Below, one piece after another: positions 22,217-34,488 of a stretch of DNA of 64,000 bases. How positions within the stretch are numbered: position 1 is the stretch's first letter; every line of letters begins with the position of its first letter. The translations under genes and the position numbers were made by a program. The notes beneath the pieces were generated by a model. It saw only the letters and a list, made by a program, of their open reading frames with translations, searched no databases and was not told the origin of the DNA. The stretch is from Telmatactis stephensoni (Eukaryota > Cnidaria > Anthozoa > Actiniaria > Isophelliidae): the NCBI GenBank assembly GCA_029948255.1, contig JALIZF010000959.1, forward strand, positions 1 to 64,000, in the 5' to 3' direction.

Positions 22217-23413
22217 ATAAATCTTTCTTAAATGCATAAACATACATTCCCTCATTAACTTTAGGAGTGGAATATTTTCGCAGAAAATTTTCACAGGAAC
22301 AGTCAAAAATTCAAAGGAGACTTCTTTAAAATTCTTTTGCTAAATTATTTGATTAAAAGCTTTCAGAAATAATTTTTCTGAAAGTTTGCTTGTTCATCAA
22401 GGGCCGGTCATTTTGTCCAATAATGCTTTGCGCGCCGTGCTCACCGTTCACCTGGTTGTATTGAATGCTGCAGATCGGTGATTAAAGGCGCTGTAATTTT
22501 TCTCTCTGAAACAAAATTTAAAACTGCTTTGTCAGCGTGGAAAAATTGCAGTGTGAATCAACGGCTTTAGTACTTGTAAAAAGTTAGAGAAAGCTAGTAG
22601 TTAGCTAGTGATTTAACTAGTGCAGAAGACTAAACCATTCTGTTATCAATAGAACTTCACCTTAACTTCTTTTACGACAGAATGACAATATTTTCAGCTG
22701 GCAAAGACTGAAATGTGTTATCCTACTTTGAAGACTTTGCATTAGATGGTATCTAAGTTGGTCAGTGGAAACCTTCGTAGGTTGGTATAAGCTAGAATAA
22801 AAATTGAGGCATTTCAAGCGTATCAAGGTCATCCTAGAATGTTGTTTTTAGTCTTAAAATTCTGAATATTTAATACATTTTTGAAAAACCCATTCAAAAC
22901 CGGTTTAGTTGTTATTCAGTTGTTTTATACTAATTTTCACTACAAATATATGATGCTTTCCAACGTAACAACGTGCAGTTGGAAAGCGTTTTCATTACGG
23001 TTCTGAGTTTATTATGTATTTTCTCATGAAAATTCTATTATCCTCAGTTAACGCATCATTTAATATGCTAATTTATTATATAGATATCATGGAAATACCA
23101 GGATTTCTCCTGTTTCTAAAACTTCGTACACAGTGAAGATATCATTTTTATCCTTCACATGTGAAGATATCACCGTTGCCATGACTACCCTTGTATCAAC
23201 CAATCACAAATGGCCTTAAAATTCTTCCCTGATCCTGGATATTTCATTGATATTTATAAAATAAACAGAACATTACATGGTCGCTTGGAGATACGAATTT
23301 TATCTTCTCGTGTTGAATATCTCTCACTAGTTCGCTGCGCTCACTCGTGAGATATCAATTGAACACTCGAAGATAAAATTAGTATCTCCGCGCGGCCATG
23401 TAATATCCTCTAT

Positions 23414-24170
23414 ACATTAGTATTTAAGAAGTCGAGTTAATTGTTAAGAACTTTCTCTCGCTTGTTGGACAGCCTACACAAAGATAGTGACCAAACTTGA
23501 GTCACCGAATTTCTTATGAATTGTTTAGACCAAATCTTTAGTCATTTTTCTATTTATAATAATTTGCTTTGAATGGAACTTTAGTCATTTAAAAATTTAT
23601 TAGAATTTGTGGTTCTAGCCCTCGGAACTATGCGTTGCATTCGGTCGAGGACTACGTTTCCAGAGGATTTTTTCCCACGAGGTTTTATCCTGCTGGTTTT
23701 TCGTAGCGGGCAGCGTAATATACAATGTAATTTCTTGTTAGGATACATATATATTTTTCTTTCAAATACTTTACAATTATCTCATATATTTATACAAATT
23801 GCCTTAGAATCAATCAATTAATAATAAATGTAATATTACTATCAAGGTATTTAATAAACTGCTTGTTGTGCTGTCCACCAGGCACAAGGCACAGTCACAC
23901 TCCACATATCGTGTACTAATTAATAGTTACGCTTTGCGCAGTACGAAGTGTAGGAATGAAGAGTACTTTCTAGTTTATCAGGATTTATCTCTACATCATG
24001 ACTACAAACTGTAAAATAAGTGCTGGATGGTCTAATAAAAATCCCATACTATATACCAACACAGTTAGTGAGCGAGCCTCGCATGATTTGGTGGAGATCC
24101 CGGGTACCGATACAATTGAGGGATACATTTTGAAAAGTGTGAGAGTATCTTCGATGTTTTTATGCATGTT
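23414..24170. other. 3' flank of gene copy 2; no gene recognised
   Basis: The part near 24050-24115 resembles 10030-10100, and 24140-24329 resembles 14030-14210. These are remnants of the tandem duplication that created the two membrane-protein genes. Confidence 0.5.
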
Positions 24171-24329
24171 TTTTTCCCTTACTTCAGAATATAAATAAGT
24201 AATAGTCTTGTTCAGGTCTTGTCATACTTCTGAGCAATCTCCATATACGAAATCAGTGATCTTCATCGTGAAGAATAATCACTACAGTTCAGTCTGCTGC
24301 CACAACAGCTATGTTCATTTGTTGGGAGC

Positions 24330-27300
24330 TCAGTTTTCCAAAGAACTGGTGTCTAGTAAATGTCTGATCTCATCGCGTGACTTGAAACAAGAACGCGTGA
24401 CGAAACTCCAGGCTTTGGCAACAAGTCGAACAAGCTGAGAAACCATGACCACGGCTACAACAATGCTACAAAGTAATGGAAGCATGGATAAAATTATGAC
24501 TTGAATCCAGTTTAAAAGGTCTATGGTTGACTTGAGTGGACCTTGTGGAACTTGACCAGTGGAAAGAAAACAGGCGTTGAAGGTATTTATTGTTGCTATG
24601 ACAACTAATGCAATCAAAGAAACCATCTCAGCGATGTTGCTTGCTTGGCTACGGAATGGACGCACGATGACGTGATGGACCAGGATAAAGACACAGGAAA
24701 TAGTTAGTAAACATTCCTTTGAAAGTGGATCAGTGACGAGGGTGGAAATTATGATGAGAACCAGACGTCTGAATATCAGAATACTTTCCCAGTAGATAGC
24801 GCCAGTAGTATTGTCTTGCGGTTCACGAAACGGACCGTACAGGACGGCAGTGACTGACGATTTCCACTCAGGAGCTTCTGGCCTTTGTTCTTTACGTCCA
24901 CACAAAAAGCACATGAATTTGTACATCAGATAGGGTAAGGGAAGAGCACAAGCAACGAAGAACTCCTTGATTGAAATTGAGCCTTTATAAAGCCATTTGG
25001 ATCCCAGCGCTAAGGTAACGATGAAAGGAGCAACTGATACGACCACAAACACCATCAGCACATACTGCCACCATTGGTAACACAACACGTTACCAGCAAT
25101 GAACAACCGCTTCTCTTCGCCAAGTGACGTACAATGCAAGAGTTTGAGGGCTGTTTTGGCAAGCACGGCGTATCCTAGCAACAGCGTCTCCAAGACAGCA
25201 CCAAGATAAGGTCCAAGTGATGGAGGGGATTTTGATCTACACTTGTTTAGTAGATAATGACAGCTGTAGAAGAGAGCAATTGTCAAGAGAACACCAAATA
25301 CTGGACATGCATGGAACAGTTGCTTAGTTACCACAGTAAGCCCAACGAAAGGACATAAGAAACCACGTAAGGAAATGCGGATTTCAAAGTTAAAAAGTCC
25401 CATCATAGGTTGCATGAGGTACTTTTCAACAATACTGCTGTACGAAGCGGTAATCAAGAGAATATTAACCACTTGATAAAAGTAGGAAACGATTTTTAAA
25501 TAGCCACTACTATGTTTGTCCTTGGATTGGTCTTGTTCATCGTCGTGTCTTGTGTTGCTTCTGAACCACAGGATGCGACTCTTGAGCATGCGCTCAAGCC
25601 TTGGCTTATAGATGAAGAACAAAGCAATTAGCATCACCATGACAACGACCACGCCCCAGAACCACGTGTCTTGGCATTCGTCTCGATCAACGCACGACGA
25701 TGAAAGGAGAGTTTCAGAGTAATTTTCTTGACACTCACCGCAGAGTGGTCCAGTCCTGTTGCCTTGACAACTGTTGTAATCAACAAAATCGTGTTTGTCG
25801 GGCTGTTTGCAGTATCCCAATGGGCAAAGAGTAAATTTAAGTGCTGGTGGATTGTCTTGAACTTTGTATCCCCAAAAGTTTTGTCTTGCTGATATATTAC
25901 CTAAACAATCAGCTCCAAATGGGCATGGCAAGCACTTGAAACCGCTGTCCATATTTGCTCCAAGGCTCTGGCCATGTTGTATACTGTAGAATCCAATCCC
26001 ACACGGTTTACAAGAAAGCTGCATGACATTTACTACAATATCGCAGTCATAAAATATTCCTTTCCCGATTTGGGCTTCTAAATGGTGTATTTCTAATTCG
26101 CTACCAGCTGGACAAGTCAAAATTGTTTGGTTATTTTTACCAAAATTCACATAATTGGCCCTAGATACGGCTACTAAGCTTTTTGACAACCCTGACAGTG
26201 CCTCGAATTCCAATCTTGAATTGAATATTATTATTGGACCTGCACTTTCGGAATCGATAAACGATATAATTTCAAAAGTCGTATTCTTTTTTGGGAGCCG
26301 TATCTTCATTGAAGAATGCTTCTGTTGAAATAATGAGTCGAGTATTTTTAGACTGGTGGAATCTGTTCCAGGTATGTAGATATGTCCTCCTCGGATTTTT
26401 GCAAAATTGTCGATGAAGGAACAATTCTGTAAAGTATAGCTTCCCTTCGTTAAGGTCAATGCCCCTCCTGTCATAGCAGTGTTATTAGCAAATACTGTGT
26501 TCTTTATTGTCACGAAATAAGTGTAATTCCACCCTTGCCTGAGAAACGGGCTTTTCTGCCCCGGTTTAAAACACCCAGGTTCTTTGACGGAATCTTTGGA
26601 CGCGTGTAGGAAGTAAATTGCTCCCGCTTCTCCCTGTGGAGCTTTATTGTCCAAAAACACACAAGACTCAATTGTTATATTGAAATGTTCGAATGCTTGT
26701 TGCAATGAGGTAATACTCAGAGCTGCACTAAAAACATTACTCTGACTGTAGCAATGTTTAAATGTAACATTACGAAGAAGGACATTTAAAATTTGAGGTG
26801 CCAACACCAGCAGACACCCACCACCATAAATATTTGTGAGGTTCACGGAATCAAACTCAGTGTTTTTAATTGTTAACTGTCGTAATATCGACGCGTACAA
26901 CTTGATGGCGTTTCCCATCTTCGGGGTCACGAGTGAGTTGTTCTTCAGTATCACATCTAAAATTGTTACCGTTGCAATTCGTCCAAGGTCTAGCAAGATG
27001 CACCATGCAAATAAGGGACCATTCAGAAAGTTGTCTCTAAAAATAGCATGTTCTATGTACACCTCACTGTCATCATATGTACAACTCCAAGATAACATCG
27101 TGGGTATGATATTTACGTTTTTAGATTTAGTTTGGAACTTTTCAAAAAGACTGTGTATAATGTACAGACTGCCTTTGTGTTCAGTTTCTACTTGTATAGC
27201 TCCACACCAACTCTGGTAATTCTGAAGAAACTTTGTGTTGTTAAGAATCATATCATGTTTGTAACTGAAGACAGAGATCATGGTATTCACTGGAACTGGA

Positions 27301-28063
27301 GTTTTGCTTTCTAAGAACACAACATTCTCAAGGTGCAACGATGTAAATCCTTTCGTCAAATTAATTCCTATCAAACCATTCGGCCCAAGGACGTTACGTG
27401 TAAAGTTTATATTTTTGAGAGTAATATGACATAATATTGACCCAGGATCGTATTCACCTGTTGATGTTACACCGATCCCGGATGGTGCGTATTGGGTTCC
27501 CCAAGAAGTTTTGACTTCACTGTTTGACACAGAGATGGATAAACTGTTTAATGGTGTTACTCTTTGGGTTATCCTCATTGCTATACAGGAACTTACATTC
27601 ACGCATAGTGAGTTATTAAACGAAAAGATAATGGCTTTTGTCTTTTGGAATAGACTTACAGCTTGAAATGCACCAATAAATGTACACTTATCGATAGAAA
27701 GGTTCACGTCTTCAGCATACACAGAAGTGTTTTGAAATTGAAAGTTAGTTAATTTCACGTTTGTGTTGTTTTGATGGAGCAGGGACGGATAAAAAACTAT
27801 ATCAGACCCTTCCTGGCATTTAACGTGTGGTATTGCATGGAAACCAACAATAGCCATACTCTTGTTGGAATAAATTCCTGCCAACTCCAAAGCAGATGAA
27901 TCACAAGTGTATGGAGCTGTATCTGATCCAGTTCCATCAACGTAGACATGACCTTTGTGTTGTACCCTCCATACACCCATAACGATGGTTTTACAAGGGT
28001 TGGATTCTGAGCCACACGACTGGCTGTCACTTCCTCTGGTTTGGGATACGTACACACGTTGAA
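24330..28063 (-). CDS. Large exon of multi-pass membrane protein with beta-helix ectodomain, copy 2
   Basis: Tandem paralogue of the gene at 14211-17959, in the same orientation, with the same phase-1 acceptor (TCATCACAG, 28064). It encodes about 1243 residues and is open throughout. Domain order is the same: beta-helix/PMP repeats, Cys-rich collar (CKPCGIGFY, CLPCPFGADC, GPLCGEC), then about ten membrane segments. The membrane half differs from copy 1 by scattered substitutions. The ectodomain has many more changes and several small indels. Its co-linear first exon (S2, 33572-33670) has a 2-nt insertion that breaks the frame. The intact exon at 34489-34585 (S3) could serve instead, with a 6.4-kb intron. 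Function is not known; a surface receptor or channel is inferred. Confidence 0.85.
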
Positions 28064-28422
28064 CTGTGATGAAAAATGAAAGTAAAGAAAAGATTGTTGA
28101 AAGGTAATAACAATATACATGAGAAAAAATTACTCGATTCTGATTGGTCGAGAACAGTGCAGTTCAAGTGTAACGCGGTGCAGAAAAGCCGCAATACAGT
28201 GCACATTACATTAGAATTTAAAGCTCCAAAACAGCATATTAAGATCAAATTTTTCATTATTCTGCTATTGTAAACATTAAGCAGGATTTTTGCAGCCATT
28301 AAAGAACACGTATGTTTGAAAAAATGGCAAAAACTTTGAGGATACGGTTGTCATTTAATGAAAAGAAAAAAATTAAATGATTTGCTTGCGCAACTGACGT
28401 TATTTACTCGTTTTTCCTTAAA

Positions 28423-29100
28423 AGTGGAACGACGATGAAATCTTGACCGTTTGAAAGACGATTTTTCGGATTAAAAATCAAACTATTAGTTGAGTAAAAT
28501 AGAAATCCGATGTTAAAAAAAATTGGGAAAAAATTATATACCTAAAATTTTGAGTTGAATTGTCTCTAAATGCCGTCCGCCATTAATCCATCTGGTACTT
28601 TGAAAGGAAAAATTGATGAAAAGTAAAAACTGATTATTTTTTTTATCAGAAGGTGAATATAGCTGAATAACTTACTACTCTCCGCCAAAAAAATGCATTT
28701 TAAGCACATTATCACGGAGAAATTTGTGTTTAAAACCTAAGAGAACAATAGCGTTGAGTAACTGACGTCTTATGACGTCAGTTACTCAAAATTTAGATGC
28801 TAAAATACTTAACAATTTCTATCCGTCTCCTCTAAATAAGAAGAAAATGTTGAGTTCATGTTGATAGTTGGAGCCATAATTATCAGTGTGACTGAGTTTC
28901 AAGTCATTTTCATTTGTTATAAATTTTCATCCAAGTGCTCCTTTGAATAATGGCGGCCGATAAAAGCAGAGGAAAATAGCTCCTTTTGAGGTTGTTCTTT
29001 TTATCGTACGACAAAATCGCTTTGACATGTTAATATGAATGCTATAAGGATGTCAACAAATATAAAAATAATAAGGGTGTAATTTCATCGTCGTCCCACT
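28423..29100. mobile_element. 678-bp TIR element A (AGTGGAACGACGATGAAAT)
   Basis: The ends AGTGG(A/G)ACGACGATGAAAT are inverted. TTAAA flanks both sides (28418-28422 and 29101-29105). Gene copy 1 shows the empty site CCTTAAAAACACCGTTTATT at 18307-18326. A second copy in opposite orientation is at 32397-33082. The interior contains a short palindrome around TTATGACGTCA. Confidence 0.8.
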
Positions 29101-29292
29101 TTAAAAAAACGCCGTTTATTTTCTAGACTTTTTTCATGTCAGTATATTATATTATTAAAAGGTAATCACCTTGCACTACGGGCTCGTGTAATTTTGATAA
29201 TCTTTTAAAAACACATTCTTAAGAATAAATTCCAAATTCAACTCGAAATCGTATGATTAATTATCTATAGAAATACATATGGCTTGTTTTAT

Positions 29293-30531
29293 TAGCCTGC
29301 GTAGCGGCTCTTTGGGGGAAGAGGAAGGGGAGGGGAGGGGAGGGGGAAGGAGGGAAAGGGGAAGGGGAGGGGGACTGGGGAGGAGAGGAGGGAAAGGAGA
29401 GCCTGCAGCCAAACCCCTGGTTTTTCCGTTACTGCCCACTCGAGGGATCAAATTTCCTTGACCAATCAGAAATGACCGGAAGTGAAAGATGAGCTACTAC
29501 TTGTCAAACTCACGTGTAGTTCTGGCACCTTTGCCGAACCAAAACAAATTCATAATTGATTAGACGGTTTTATGACATTTTTATGGTTATTTGTGTAATG
29601 CTTTAGTTTATTAATGCTTTCAACCCCTAAAAGCCTGCAGCTAGAGGACCAAAACCAAGATCTGAGAGTGTAAACGATTTTTGTCGAATTTGCAAACTAA
29701 ATTTAAGGATTTCAAGAAGTTCTTCGGAGAATCTTTTCAAGCCGTCTGAGAGAAAGGAATGCAAAGGGTTGACCTCTCGACCTACGGATAAAATACACAT
29801 AGAAAACATAAGTTTTTAACGTAGATTTATATGTAAGTTAACCGAGTAAACTTAAGTTATTTAAGCTATAGTAAAAGATTACAGTTCGCTACCTTTTGCC
29901 TGACCACGTTTCAACGGTGTGAGTCTCGTCAACAACAATGCACGATACTGTCGCTTGTGAAGTTCACTGGTGTTCTTCTCTCAGCAGAGCTATAGAGGAT
30001 TTGAAATTTACAATCCTTGATTTCATCAGCTTTTAAAGCAGAACGTTCGACACTAGATATCCCCAAATTATTCAGATGCGAAATTTGGTCATTAATGATG
30101 CTCGTCAAAGGAGCAATGACCACGACAACAGCACTTTCCCTAATCTGTGCGAAGGCTTGATAAATCCTGCTTTTTCCGAAACCTGTAGGTAAAATCACAA
30201 GGACGTCTTTGCCAGCCAAGAGAGACTTCACAGCATGTTCTTGTTCTTGTTTAAGATCGAAATTTAAAAGCTTCATATTCTCCTCCGCCGTCAACTCCGC
30301 TATCTTGAACTCTGACTGTCCATCAAACATATCAACCTTTCAACGCTATCGATTTCGACCAATAGAAATACGCGGGCGCTGGTGCCCGCGAGTAACGGAA
30401 AAACCAGGGGTTTGGCTGCAGGCTCTCCTTTCCTTCCTCTCCTCCCCAGTCCCCCTCCCCTTCCCCTTTCCCTCCTTCCCCCTCCCCTCCCCTCCCCTTC
30501 CTCTTCCCCCAAAGAGCCGCTACGCAGGCTA
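29293..30531. mobile_element. Long-TIR element with 8-bp TSD carrying a RecQ-helicase fragment
   Basis: Inverted repeats of 141 bp at 29293-29433 and 30391-30531 begin TAGCCTGCGTAGCGGCTC, pass through a purine-rich tract and end CCTGGTTTTTCCGTTACT. The 8-bp TGTTTTAT is duplicated exactly at 29285-29292 and 30532-30539. The matching stretch of gene copy 1 (18460-18480) lacks the element. The interior carries part of a helicase gene on the minus strand. Long TIRs, 8-bp duplications and captured host sequence are the pattern of Pack-MULE-type elements, but the superfamily is inferred. Confidence 0.85.
29886..30330 (-). pseudogene. RecQ-like ATP-dependent DNA helicase fragment, frameshifted
   Basis: From 30330 on the minus strand about 132 residues match the N-terminal half of a superfamily 2 RecQ-type helicase core. 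Seen are the Q-motif-like FDLKQEQEHAVKSLL, motif I (Walker A) VLVILPTGFGKS and motif Ia VVIAPLTSIINDQ. Just before motif II the frame shifts by one base. The other frame continues with VVDETHTVETW, a DEAH-like box, and stops being coding at a GTAGCG that could be the original splice donor near 29896. The C-terminal helicase lobe is absent. It is enclosed by the 141-bp inverted repeats, so it is best read as a captured, non-functional fragment. Confidence 0.75.
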
Positions 30532-30744
30532 TGTTTTATGAAAGGAAAGATCAAGCTTTATAAATTTTTAGATTGAAGCGCAACCCGCGCAATTTTTGGT
30601 TAATCAAAAACGATAGTTGACGTCGAATAATGACAGGTCAAAATACTGTGAGGACAAAAACTGCGCTACGAGACGAAGTCGGGTGACGTGACTGTTGTTC
30701 TCACCACATTTTGACGTCTTCTGTGCATCTGTTAGAATAATAAA

Positions 30745-31637
30745 TAATAACTAAACTGTTAAGGTGTTTCGATATAGTTTTTTATTGACCGCGCTTCTGT
30801 TTTTCACTCCACGAATTGAGCAACTTACTCTTGACCAATCTAAACGGTTTTTACACTAGTTATTGGACTTAAGTCAAAGTTTATATTTTTGTCTATTTTA
30901 CTTCGATTTGTGTTGCCATAGCGACGGTAAACAAAGATGGCTGAAATCAAGTTTTCTAAAACATATTTTGAACTCGAGCAGCTCTAGACAAGGGACTATA
31001 TGGACAATAAACTACAAACTAAAACAAACAAGTTAAGGATAAATTCAAAAAATTTTATCAAGCCGCTTTCGAATAATTCGCAAAAAACATAAATAATGCA
31101 AATTTGCCAATTTCCGGTCCTTTATTCCAAATCACTTCAATCAAAGAGTTTTAATTCTATGTTATCTATTTTACCTTGGTATGTACTTTGTTACATAGTA
31201 TTTGGGTGCCGAGAACTCTTATAAATCAAGAGATATTTCAGAAAAACTGATTTCAGCCGTAGTTTTATATCGTTGCCATGGTAACACCAATTACACTGAA
31301 ACTGATAAAAAACAAAACCTTGAACTCAGTTTATCTACTGACAGGAAAATCGTTGTGATAAACACGATGGTCAAAACGGCTATGCTAGCTTTCCTCCCAC
31401 TCGGGTCAACAAAAATTTGCAGAATGCCCAAGAATAATGTCTTGTATGCAACGAAACTTGTCATGAAGGTAGTCCACATTTAACAAACTCATAAATGACG
31501 TAGAAATTTGGCGCCAAAATTTTGAATTTTGAAATTCATTTTACTTACTATCCAAAAATGTTCTTTGGTCAAAATGATGCATTTCAGCGAAAACCCCATG
31601 TAAATCCGATAATTGGTTCAAAAGTTATTCCTTTTTC
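30745..31637. other. Insertion relative to gene copy 1; no gene recognised
   Basis: At about 30740 the similarity to the copy 1 upstream region (ends near 18740) stops. It resumes near 33400 with module S2. The 2.65 kb between is therefore inserted sequence. This first part has no recognisable coding region. Confidence 0.5.
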
Positions 31638-32396
31638 AATAATATAACCTAAGAAATTTGTGTAATTTGATTGGCTGGCCGGGAGCACTGGTATTTCAGC
31701 TTAATTTTGTAATTTGACATGTGAAAATTACAGTTTCCATGGCAACTGCTTTCTTTCTTTGTCAAAAGGGCTAAGAGAAAATGGCGGCCAGATCAGATAG
31801 GGAAGCTTTCTCCCGCTAAAAGGAAGTGATTTATCATGGAGACAACTCAAAAATGAAATATAAAATGAAAGGGAAACGGGTTTTGATGGATATGAAGAGT
31901 TCCTTTTTCCTTTTTTCTGCTGAAAAGATGATAAGCGACACGTGAAGTGAAGGTTTGTCCGAAAATAGCTTCAAACTGAAGGATTGACATGACGGAAAAG
32001 TTCATGAAAGGTAATAAAAAGTTTTTTTTCTACAGTTATGCATTTATTGTCTATCTTATCTAGAACGTTTTTTGTCATCTTTTTTTCAAACTATGCCGTT
32101 TTTAGTCACAAATTTGTTCGCGAGTTCAGTGTTTTTCATTGATTGATTCAGTGAAGTCATTCAGACCAAATTAAAATTGAAAACAAAATTACTGGTTTTA
32201 CTTTCTCAATGTAGTTTTGACTTTGAATGATTTCTTTTTACTACTTGTCTTGAATATTGTTATAGCGGCTTTTCTTTTATCTGTGACAGGCTTGAAAGCT
32301 ATGTTTTCACTTTTAGAAGTAGTTGAGTGTAAAGCGATTCAACCTCGCGGTTGTTTTTCATCAAATTTTCAGAAATTTCTTAGGTTATATTATTAA

Positions 32397-33082
32397 AGTG
32401 GGACGACGATGAAATTAGCACCCTTATTATTTTTATATTTGTTGACATCTTTATAGCATTCATATTAACATCTGATGTCAAAGCGATTTTGTCGTACGAT
32501 AAAAGGAACAACCTCAAAAGGAGCTATTTTCCTCTGCTTTTATCGGCCGCCATTATTCAAAGGAGCACTTGGATAAAAATTTATAACGAATGAAAATGAC
32601 TTGAAACTTAGTCACACCGATAATTATGGCTCCAACTATCACCATGAAGCAACATTTTCTTCTTATTTAGAGGAGACGGATAGAAATTGTTAAGTATTTT
32701 AGCATCTAAATTTTGAGTAACTGACGTCATATGACGTCAGTTACTCAACGCTATTGTTCTCTTGGGTTTTAAACACAAATTTCTCCGTGATAATTGCTTA
32801 AAATGCATTTTTTGGCGGAGAGTAGTAATTTATTCAGCTATATTCACCTTCTGATAAAAAAATAATCAGTTTTCACTTTCCATCAATTTTTCCTTTCAAA
32901 GTACCAGATGGACTGATTAATGGCGGACGGCATTTAGAGACAATTCAACTCAAAATTTTAGGTATATAATTTTTTCCCAATTTTTTTTAACATCGGATTT
33001 CTATTTTATACTCAACTAATATTTTGATTTTTAATCCGAAAAATCGTCTTTCAAACGGTAAAGATTTCATCGTCGTCCCACT
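32397..33082. mobile_element. TIR element B, inverted copy of element A
   Basis: The ends AGTGGGACGACGATGAAAT are inverted. The body matches 28423-29100 in reverse complement over almost its full length. The flanks are ATTAA and TTATT, so the duplication seen for element A is not clean here. Confidence 0.8.
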
Positions 33083-33099
33083 TTATTTTTTTAACAAAT

Positions 33100-33110
33100 A
33101 ATAGCATGTT

Positions 33111-33144
<34 letters not shown>

Positions 33145-33236
33145 ATATTTCAAAATTGTCCCATATTTTGTTTATCAATTTTGAAATATCACTCGTGGTA
33201 TTTATACCAAATATCACTACAAATCATGCTATTATC
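33100..33236. repeat. Hairpin repeat, about 60-bp arms
   Basis: ATAATAGCATG through ATAAATACCACTCGTGATAT and TTCAAAATTG is mirrored after a 17-nt loop. A related half-copy lies near 55745-55800. Confidence 0.8.
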
Positions 33237-33571
33237 TATACAAATATTTCAAATTTCACCATATATGGTCAAAATTTAGGGTATTTCTAACTCCAACAAT
33301 TTAATCAGAGTCAGGGTGTATAACATAAAGACCAATATAATGAAATAATAATAATAATACTGAACTATAAATAAATAAATGTATAAATATAAATATACAG
33401 TGACTTGGAACGACAAAAAGTACGAAGATGAAACTTCCTATTCAAAAGGATGTTTCATCTACTTGCTTTGTAGATTGTGCGTCAACTGTGCTGGGAACTG
33501 AATACGATCTAGTTTTCTCTCAAAGCAATACTTCTTTTTCGAAAACCATCAATAGTAAGCGTTTCTTTTAC

Positions 33572-33670
33572 CTGTATCGTTTCGTGGTTGTTTTGAACTG
33601 CTGTCGAGCCTGTCGGTGTTTGAGTCCACAATGCAAGCATTATCATAGTCCACTTGTAGTAAAAATACAT
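33572..33670 (-). pseudogene. Signal-peptide exon copy in S2, frame broken
   Basis: This is the co-linear first exon for gene copy 2. It begins MYFYYKWTMIMLALWTQTP and keeps the GTAAAAG donor, but it has two extra bases compared with S1. It is therefore 99 nt and would deliver phase 0 to a phase-1 large exon, shifting the frame. S4 shares the same 2-nt insertion. Confidence 0.55.
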
Positions 33671-34488
33671 TTTGATTTTCTTACTGGTAAACTGCTACAT
33701 TAATTGCAAGCTCTTTGGCTGTTATTAGAAATTTGTAGGCTCTTAAAGAATGTGAAATATTTAAATGGCTTTATTCAAAGCGGGTCTATAAATGACTTCA
33801 GTTTTGGTTTTCGTTCAAGCGAAAGTCACCAGCCATAATTTTTGAGATTCGTTTCATCGCTGACGCTTATTTTGTGCGATATTTCTTGGAAGACGGAATA
33901 GTAATACATTGTAAATCCCTAAATACATCCAATCTCATTAACGTTGTGCAGATCAGTAAAAATTGACGTTTAGACTTTTCTACCCATCCGTTGACCGGAA
34001 TAGTTCAATTCACCCGATGCGCGAGTGAACGGCAATAAGGGCGAGAGAAAGATTAACGGTTGGAACTAGAGGTATAGCGATCGAGGTCGTTTTTTTTTGG
34101 AATACGATTTGTGGTTAATTAAAAAAGGTATTGTGATAGTTAGTGACGTCTAATAATGACTGGTCAAAATGTTGTGAGGACAAAAATTACGCTACGAGAC
34201 GAAGTCAGGTGACGTGACTGGTGTTCTCAGCACCGTTCGATACTTCGATAACTTTACTCTTAAAAGTAGTTTTCACTAATACTAGGAGATAGTCACATTT
34301 TGACTTATTCTACGTATCTAGAATAAAGTGAATTGGAACGACAAAATTTAAGTACAAAGATGAAACTTCCTATTCAAAAAGATGTTTCATCTAGCACTTG
34401 CTTTGTAGATTGTGTGTCAACTGTGCTGGGAACTGAATACGATTTTCTTCTTTTTCGAAAAACAACGATTTGTAAGCGATTCTTTTAC

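Larger units (their letters stand above)
21154..23413. mobile_element. Composite bracketed by two inverted hairpin repeats
   Basis: TATAGAGGATATTACATGG at the left is mirrored by CCATGTAATATCCTCTATA at the right. Each end is itself a hairpin of about 135 bp (21163-21298 and 23272-23407) containing GAGTGAGCGCAGCGAACGAG or its complement. The 2 kb between holds further MITEs (21890-22069) and a hairpin (22075-22216), but no gene. Confidence 0.7.
31638..33240. mobile_element. Repeat family copy interrupted by element B
   Basis: AATAATATAACCTAAGAAATTT at the left is mirrored near 32373-32394. A hairpin at 33100-33236 follows after the nested element B. Segments such as TTTCCATGGCAACTG, GAAGCTTTCTCCCGCTAAAA and TTTTTTTCAAACTATGCCGT match the region 55060-55450, so the two are copies of one family. 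No transposase is visible. Confidence 0.6.

Noticed and set aside
29279..30576. Gly/Arg-rich and Pro/Leu/Ser-rich frames at both ends of the helicase element
   Set aside because: They fall in the purine-rich inverted repeats and appear on both strands.
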